This document shows, in pieces, positions 23,300 to 25,850 of a stretch of 25,850 nucleotides of DNA (position 1 is its first letter; every line of letters begins with the position of its first letter). Made by a program: the position numbers and the translations under genes. Source of the stretch: Dehalococcoidia bacterium UBA6808 (lineage in GTDB: Bacteria; Chloroflexota; Dehalococcoidia; GIF9; UBA5629); the NCBI GenBank assembly GCA_002452695.1, contig DKFA01000026.1, forward strand, positions 7,987 through 33,836, in the 5' to 3' direction. The notes beneath the pieces were generated by a model. It worked only from the letters and a program-made list of their open reading frames with translations. It was not told the origin of the DNA and ran no database searches.

Positions 23300-23954
23300 A
23301 GAAAGGTTTATCCAGACTACCTTCGTTGGAGTAGCCCTCCTGCTCCCAGAAACCCCTGTAATTTGCATCAGCGGACAGCTCTATTTCATTGACCCATTTT
23401 ATCCATTTATAACCCCATTTGTCCTGTGCCACAAGCATGAAGGGGAAGCCGCGCTCTGGCGGTATTGTAACGCCGTTCATCTTGTAGGCCAGCATGATAT
23501 TATTATCCGCGAGGTACTGTAAAGGCATTGACGTAGTATAGCCGTCCACTGCGTGAAGGATGACTGTATTGGCTTCCTGTTTTATGCTGGCGTTATTGAG
23601 AAGGTCCTTGACCAGCACGCCGTCCCAGAGTATTTTAACCGACCAGCCTTCTACGCAGTGAAGAGTAATCAATTTTTGATATGTGCGGAAGCCTTTTAAT
23701 ACTTCTTCATAGTTGTAGGAGGTTCTATTTTCGACCAGGCCGCTTATGATCAACCTGTAAGCAGCGATATCAACCTTCTGCGGCCCTCTGATTGAGTTTT
23801 CCCGGAAATCGTTAATGGATGAAAGCTTCTCTCCCTGGTATTCCTTGATCTCGAGGATTTCCGGCTGTTTTATGCCGGCATCGGACACAGGTTTACACCC
23901 GGCTGCAGTAAGCACCAGCAGCATCAAAGCTAACAGCTTCCAGCACTTTCTCAT
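23289..23954 (-). CDS. Molybdopterin-binding oxidoreductase domain lipoprotein
   Basis: A 221-aa protein of the sulfite oxidase/MsrP-like molybdopterin domain family (Pfam Oxidored_molyb). The N-terminus is a Sec-type lipoprotein signal, lipobox TAAGC with C20. The domain covers about 60-215: the expected Mo-ligand Cys is C100 in LHCVEGWSV, and GFPFMLVAQDKWGYKWIKW lies at about 169-187. No dimerisation domain or heme domain is attached, so it is a minimal form. No twin-arginine motif is present, which is unusual for a protein thought to carry a folded cofactor. A GAGG ribosome site lies 7 nt before the ATG. The Rieske and SOD genes lie upstream in the same direction. The substrate is unknown; an oxidoreductase or non-catalytic binding role are both possible. 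Confidence 0.82.
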   Translation of the reverse strand: MRKCWKLLALMLLVLTAAGCKPVSDAGIKQPEILEIKEYQGEKLSSINDFRENSIRGPQKVDIAAYRLIISGLVENRTSYNYEEVLKGFRTYQKLITLHCVEGWSVKILWDGVLVKDLLNNASIKQEANTVILHAVDGYTTSMPLQYLADNNIMLAYKMNGVTIPPERGFPFMLVAQDKWGYKWIKWVNEIELSADANYRGFWEQEGYSNEGSLDKPFFER

Positions 23955-24181
23955 TTTGTTTCCTCAGAAGGGGGATCCGAGCGGGTAACGGCGAAGACTG
24001 CATGTACCATGACGGAAATAAGGAACAGCAGCCAGAGCAATAGTTCCGTCGACAGCCCAGATGGGCTTTGACAGTGTTGCTGCGGGGGCCGTGGGGGAGT
24101 GGGATGGAGATGAGGTAGCCGGGGCTGGTGTTGTGTTGCTGACCGGCTGGGAAGGCTTGGGCGTTGATGGCTGACAGGCCG
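23951..24181 (-). other. Alternative-frame 3' part encoding a membrane helix
   Basis: This frame stays open from 24181 to its TGA at 23951-23953 but has no plausible start of its own. Its end encodes a strong membrane helix (ELLLWLLFLISVMVHAVFAV, 24046-23987) and a polar tail (TRSDPPSEETK). The stop forms ATGA with the start of the Mo-domain gene. It is most simply the true 3' end of the small lipoprotein gene, out of frame by +1. Confidence 0.5.
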
Positions 24182-24239
24182 TCACCACCAGGGGCAGGAA
24201 AAGGCAGAAAAGGACGCGGACTGTTTTATAATTATGCAT
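23964..24239 (-). CDS. Small Pro/Ser/Thr-rich lipoprotein, apparent frameshift at its end
   Basis: The frame as read gives 91 aa: a lipoprotein signal ending VVTAC (C22), then a Pro/Ser/Thr linker to about residue 55, then a tail from about IWAVDG that looks unlike protein. Another frame continues with a much better ending (see the next entry), so the gene is probably interrupted by a +1 shift near the G runs at 24084-24097. With one base removed there, the product would be about 95 aa and its stop would overlap the Mo-domain start by 4 nt, as operon genes often do. No ribosome binding site is visible; the start lies inside a 20-bp palindrome. No family is recognised. Confidence 0.5.
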   Translation of the reverse strand: MHNYKTVRVLFCLFLPLVVTACQPSTPKPSQPVSNTTPAPATSSPSHSPTAPAATLSKPIWAVDGTIALAAVPYFRHGTCSLRRYPLGSPF

Positions 24240-24246
24240 AATTATA
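24227..24246. promoter_or_regulatory. 20-bp perfect AT-rich palindrome over a start codon
   Basis: TATAATTATGCATAATTATA is perfectly self-complementary. It covers the ATG (24237-24239) of the small lipoprotein gene. It resembles operators of metal or peroxide regulators (Fur/PerR-like boxes) in being AT-rich and symmetric, but does not match one exactly. Confidence 0.45.
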
Positions 24247-24260
24247 GCACCAGTGCTATA
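24243..24260. promoter_or_regulatory. Second palindrome overlapping the Rieske stop
   Basis: TATAGCACCAGTGCTATA has perfect 8-bp arms around a 2-nt centre. It contains the Rieske gene stop codon (24256-24258) and overlaps the neighbouring 20-bp palindrome by 4 nt. No T-run follows, so termination is unlikely; mRNA processing, attenuation or protein binding are possible. Confidence 0.45.
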
Positions 24261-24606
24261 TACTTATTTGAATCTCATCGTCCGAAATTACAACTTCATA
24301 GGTCTTGATTTCAGATGGATGCTTAAACGCATTACCGACGGCTGAGACTAACCCCGACCCTTTAAGCCATCTCACTACCTGACCGCTGGCAACATCGAAC
24401 TGCGAACCGTGCAATGGGCAGGTTACTATAGCGCCTTCGAGCTTGCCTTTCGACAGGTTGCCTCCCATATGGGGGCACCTGTTGTCGACGGCAAAGATCC
24501 TTCCCCCCACGTTGGCCAATAAAATATCCAGGCCGCCAGACTTGAACTGCTTCATGCTGCCAGCAGGTATTTGTGAGACTTTGCCTGCGCTCACCAGTGT
24601 ACTCAT
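24256..24606 (-). CDS. Rieske [2Fe-2S] ferredoxin
   Basis: A 116-aa stand-alone Rieske protein without signal peptide, so cytoplasmic. The cluster ligands are C44 and H46 in NRCPHMGG and C63 and H66 in TCPLHGSQFD. Such small Rieske proteins resemble NirD and the ferredoxins of aromatic dioxygenases and carry single electrons. No oxygenase or nitrite reductase is encoded nearby. A strong GGGAGG lies 5 nt before the ATG. It follows the SOD gene by 24 nt, which suggests co-transcription and an oxidative-stress or redox-relay role. Which enzyme it serves is unknown. Confidence 0.9.
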   Translation of the reverse strand: MSTLVSAGKVSQIPAGSMKQFKSGGLDILLANVGGRIFAVDNRCPHMGGNLSKGKLEGAIVTCPLHGSQFDVASGQVVRWLKGSGLVSAVGNAFKHPSEIKTYEVVISDDEIQISI

Positions 24607-24630
24607 AGTAACCTCCCTCTGTAATAATAC

Positions 24631-25209
24631 TTATTTAACTCTTGCTTCAACCGCTTTCCAGTCGATGTTCTTGAAAAATGCCTCGATGTAGTCAGCGCGT
24701 TTGAGTCCGTAGTCGATCATAAAAGCGTGCTCGAAAACGTCCAGTATCAACAGCGGCTGACATCCCGCGGGGTGCCCAACATCGTGTTCATTGATCCACT
24801 GGTTGATCAGCTTGCCGCCAATTACATCCTGGTAAACTACGGCCCAACCGATGCCCCGCATGGCTGCTACGCCTCTGAAGTCCTGCAACCATGTTTCATA
24901 GCTGCCGAAATTGGCAGCCAGCAGTTTGCCCAGCTTGCCGCCCTGGTCCAATGCCCCGTTGCCGCCCAGGTTTTCGAAATAATACTCGTGCAGGCGCATG
25001 CCGTTGAATTCCCATCCCAGTCGCCGTTTGAGCTCTGCGAACTCATAAGTCGCCGCTTTCCCGTCCTTGACCATGGCCTCCAGTGTATCGAAGACCTTGT
25101 TCGTATTGGCTACATAACCTTTATAAAGTGTGAAGTGGTTATTGAGCAGGGTATCGCTGAAACCCTGCATGCCCAGCAGCTTGCCGTAGTCCTTTGCTTC
25201 GTATGCCAT
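24631..25209 (-). CDS. Superoxide dismutase, Fe/Mn family
   Basis: A 192-aa cytoplasmic superoxide dismutase that converts superoxide to peroxide and oxygen. The four metal ligands are present: H25 (NNHFTLY), H74 (MRLHEYYF), D157 and H161 (LDVFEHAFMIDY). The usual DVWEHAY reads DVFEHAF, a variant of the second sphere. Fe versus Mn cannot be decided from this alone. A perfect GGAGG lies 6 nt before the ATG. It leads a same-strand set with the Rieske, small lipoprotein and Mo-domain genes. The presence of SOD suggests an anaerobe that meets oxygen occasionally. Confidence 0.92.
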   Translation of the reverse strand: MAYEAKDYGKLLGMQGFSDTLLNNHFTLYKGYVANTNKVFDTLEAMVKDGKAATYEFAELKRRLGWEFNGMRLHEYYFENLGGNGALDQGGKLGKLLAANFGSYETWLQDFRGVAAMRGIGWAVVYQDVIGGKLINQWINEHDVGHPAGCQPLLILDVFEHAFMIDYGLKRADYIEAFFKNIDWKAVEARVK

Positions 25210-25316
25210 GTTTAACCTCCTGATTATTTTAAACTTTTTTCAGATCCATGTCTTTGTTCAAGCGAGCTACGATTTCCGCCTTTTTGAATTGAATCTTCGC
25301 TCGTTAATATACCTTA

Positions 25317-25330
25317 GTAAATTAATTTAC
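25317..25330. promoter_or_regulatory. AT-rich dyad upstream of the SOD gene
   Basis: GTAAATTAATTTAC is a perfect 14-bp palindrome in the 152-nt gap between copA-YHS and the SOD gene. A minus-strand -10-like TATATT lies just downstream of it (25306-25311), with no good -35. It could be an operator for the SOD operon. AT-rich chance palindromes of this size are not rare, so this is tentative. Confidence 0.3.
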
Positions 25331-25361
25331 ATTATTTTGCTCAATAAATATGTGACTGAAG

Positions 25362-25514
25362 TTATTTTTTCACGGTCAGGTATTTTTCCGGATTGGTATC
25401 GAAGGCTTTTTTACAGCCCATTGCACAGAAGTAATACTTCTGGCCTTTGTACTCTGAGGTCGCAGCAGCCTTTTTTTCATCAACTTCCATTTTGCATACT
25501 GGATCTATCGTCAT
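25362..25514 (-). CDS. Possible free 50-aa YHS protein from internal start
   Basis: Inside the copA-YHS frame an ATG at 25514 begins exactly at the YHS domain (MTIDPVCKMEV) and is preceded by AAAGGAGGTG with GGAGG 7 nt upstream, the strongest ribosome site in the window. Translation from it gives 50 aa: C7, C30 and C34 are the domain cysteines. In-frame internal initiation would make a soluble metal-binding protein besides the fused form. Alternatively the site is a remnant of a once separate gene whose upstream stop was lost. Confidence 0.5.
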   Translation of the reverse strand: MTIDPVCKMEVDEKKAAATSEYKGQKYYFCAMGCKKAFDTNPEKYLTVKK

Positions 25515-25850
25515 TTGGGCACCTCCTTTCGTATTTGAGTCCTTTATTTGCGGCGGCCTGAATCCCTTCAGCCGCAGTGAATTTGATACTACCGTAACGG
25601 AACTGGCCGCCATGGCCAGGGCTGCCAGCATGGGGTTGAGAAAACCATACTGACCCAGGATGAACTGAAGTCCCGCCGGCACTCCGGAATAAATGAAGAA
25701 CGGGTAAAGTATACCGGCAGCCACAGGTATCAATATGACATTGTAGGCAAAAGCCCAGAACAGATTTTGTTTGATGGTTTTCATAGTACGCTTGCTCAGC
25801 AGGATGGCAGTTGCAATACCTTTCAAGTCACCGCGGATCAGTGTTATATC
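25362..25850 (-). CDS. copA: Cu(I)-translocating P-type ATPase, C-terminal part, fused to a YHS domain (partial)
   Basis: The reading frame runs off the right edge; 162 residues are visible. They begin with DITLIRGDLKGIATAILLSK, the end of the P domain of a P1B-ATPase. The last two membrane helices follow, with the Cu(I) motifs YN (FWAFAYNVILIP) and MxxSS (AMAASSVTVVSNSLRLKGF). After a short linker a YHS domain closes the protein (DPVCKMEV, then YYFCAMGCKKAF), with the metal-binding Cys set. Export of Cu(I) is the expected role of the ATPase; silver or a related metal is possible. A C-terminal YHS domain is known on some CopA proteins. The phosphorylation domain and N-terminus lie outside the window. 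Confidence 0.88.
   Translation of the reverse strand, partial: DITLIRGDLKGIATAILLSKRTMKTIKQNLFWAFAYNVILIPVAAGILYPFFIYSGVPAGLQFILGQYGFLNPMLAALAMAASSVTVVSNSLRLKGFRPPQIKDSNTKGGAQMTIDPVCKMEVDEKKAAATSEYKGQKYYFCAMGCKKAFDTNPEKYLTVKK

Noticed and set aside
25261..25315. Inverted repeat AGCGAGC/GCTCGTT in the SOD upstream region
   Set aside because: The stem needs a G-T pair and the loop is about 40 nt, so it is close to what chance gives.

Overview
The window looks like bacterial chromosome from an anaerobe, most likely a Chloroflexota member of the Dehalococcoidia type. This placement is inferred from gene content only: an ECF sigma factor beside a DUF5667-type membrane protein, a short core-type methionine synthase beside mtnP/mtnA, ferredoxin-linked 2-oxoacid oxidoreductase subunits (KorA/KorB type) and an Fe/Mn superoxide dismutase. 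Genes are packed tightly, often with 1-4 nt overlaps. All are on the minus strand except an SDR gene (7608), a hybrid histidine kinase (9877) and an NfeD-like gene (19718). I saw no rRNA, tRNA, CRISPR array, insertion sequence or phage gene. No gene-free stretch exceeds 300 bp; the longest, 9606-9876, holds only a short dyad.

Layout, read in window coordinates. 55-1514: archaemetzincin, THEP1-type NTPase and a Lys/Ala-rich basic protein in one operon behind a good sigma-70-like promoter. 1607-4551: methionine synthase core, mtnP and mtnA (methionine and methylthioadenosine metabolism). 4648-7469: DUF4349 lipoprotein, DUF5667 membrane protein and ECF sigma factor, a probable envelope regulatory unit. 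7608-12996: SDR, a CorA-like transporter without the GMN motif, and a 1039-aa CHASE4/HAMP/PAS/GAF/PAS hybrid kinase. 13056-16941: an eno - MBL hydrolase - queF-like - gap operon with a clear promoter and a possible 10-codon leader ORF. 16954-19595: ligA and pth, overlapping by 4 nt. 19718-20600: NfeD-like protein and a small lipoprotein with an inverted repeat over its promoter. 20655-23233: korB and a gamma-alpha fused korA. 23289-25850: a redox and metal cluster of SOD, Rieske protein, a small lipoprotein or membrane gene with an apparent frameshift, a molybdopterin-domain lipoprotein, and the 3' end of a Cu(I)-ATPase gene fused to a YHS domain.

How they may work together. Enolase and GAPDH serve central glycolysis or gluconeogenesis. 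KorAB links 2-oxoacids to reduced ferredoxin, as expected in an anaerobe. The SOD-Rieske-Mo lipoprotein-CopA/YHS block looks like oxygen and metal stress defence plus a small extracytoplasmic redox module. MtnP and MtnA would carry methylthioadenosine only as far as methylthioribulose-1-phosphate; no further salvage genes are visible.

The points most worth a second look are: (i) a consensus-strength Shine-Dalgarno and ATG inside the copA-YHS fusion, placed to make a free 50-aa YHS protein; (ii) the frameshifted small gene between the Rieske and Mo-domain genes; (iii) overlapping perfect palindromes at 24227-24260; (iv) a QueF-like protein with Tyr in place of the usual active-site His; (v) a leader ORF whose stop overlaps the enolase ribosome binding site.
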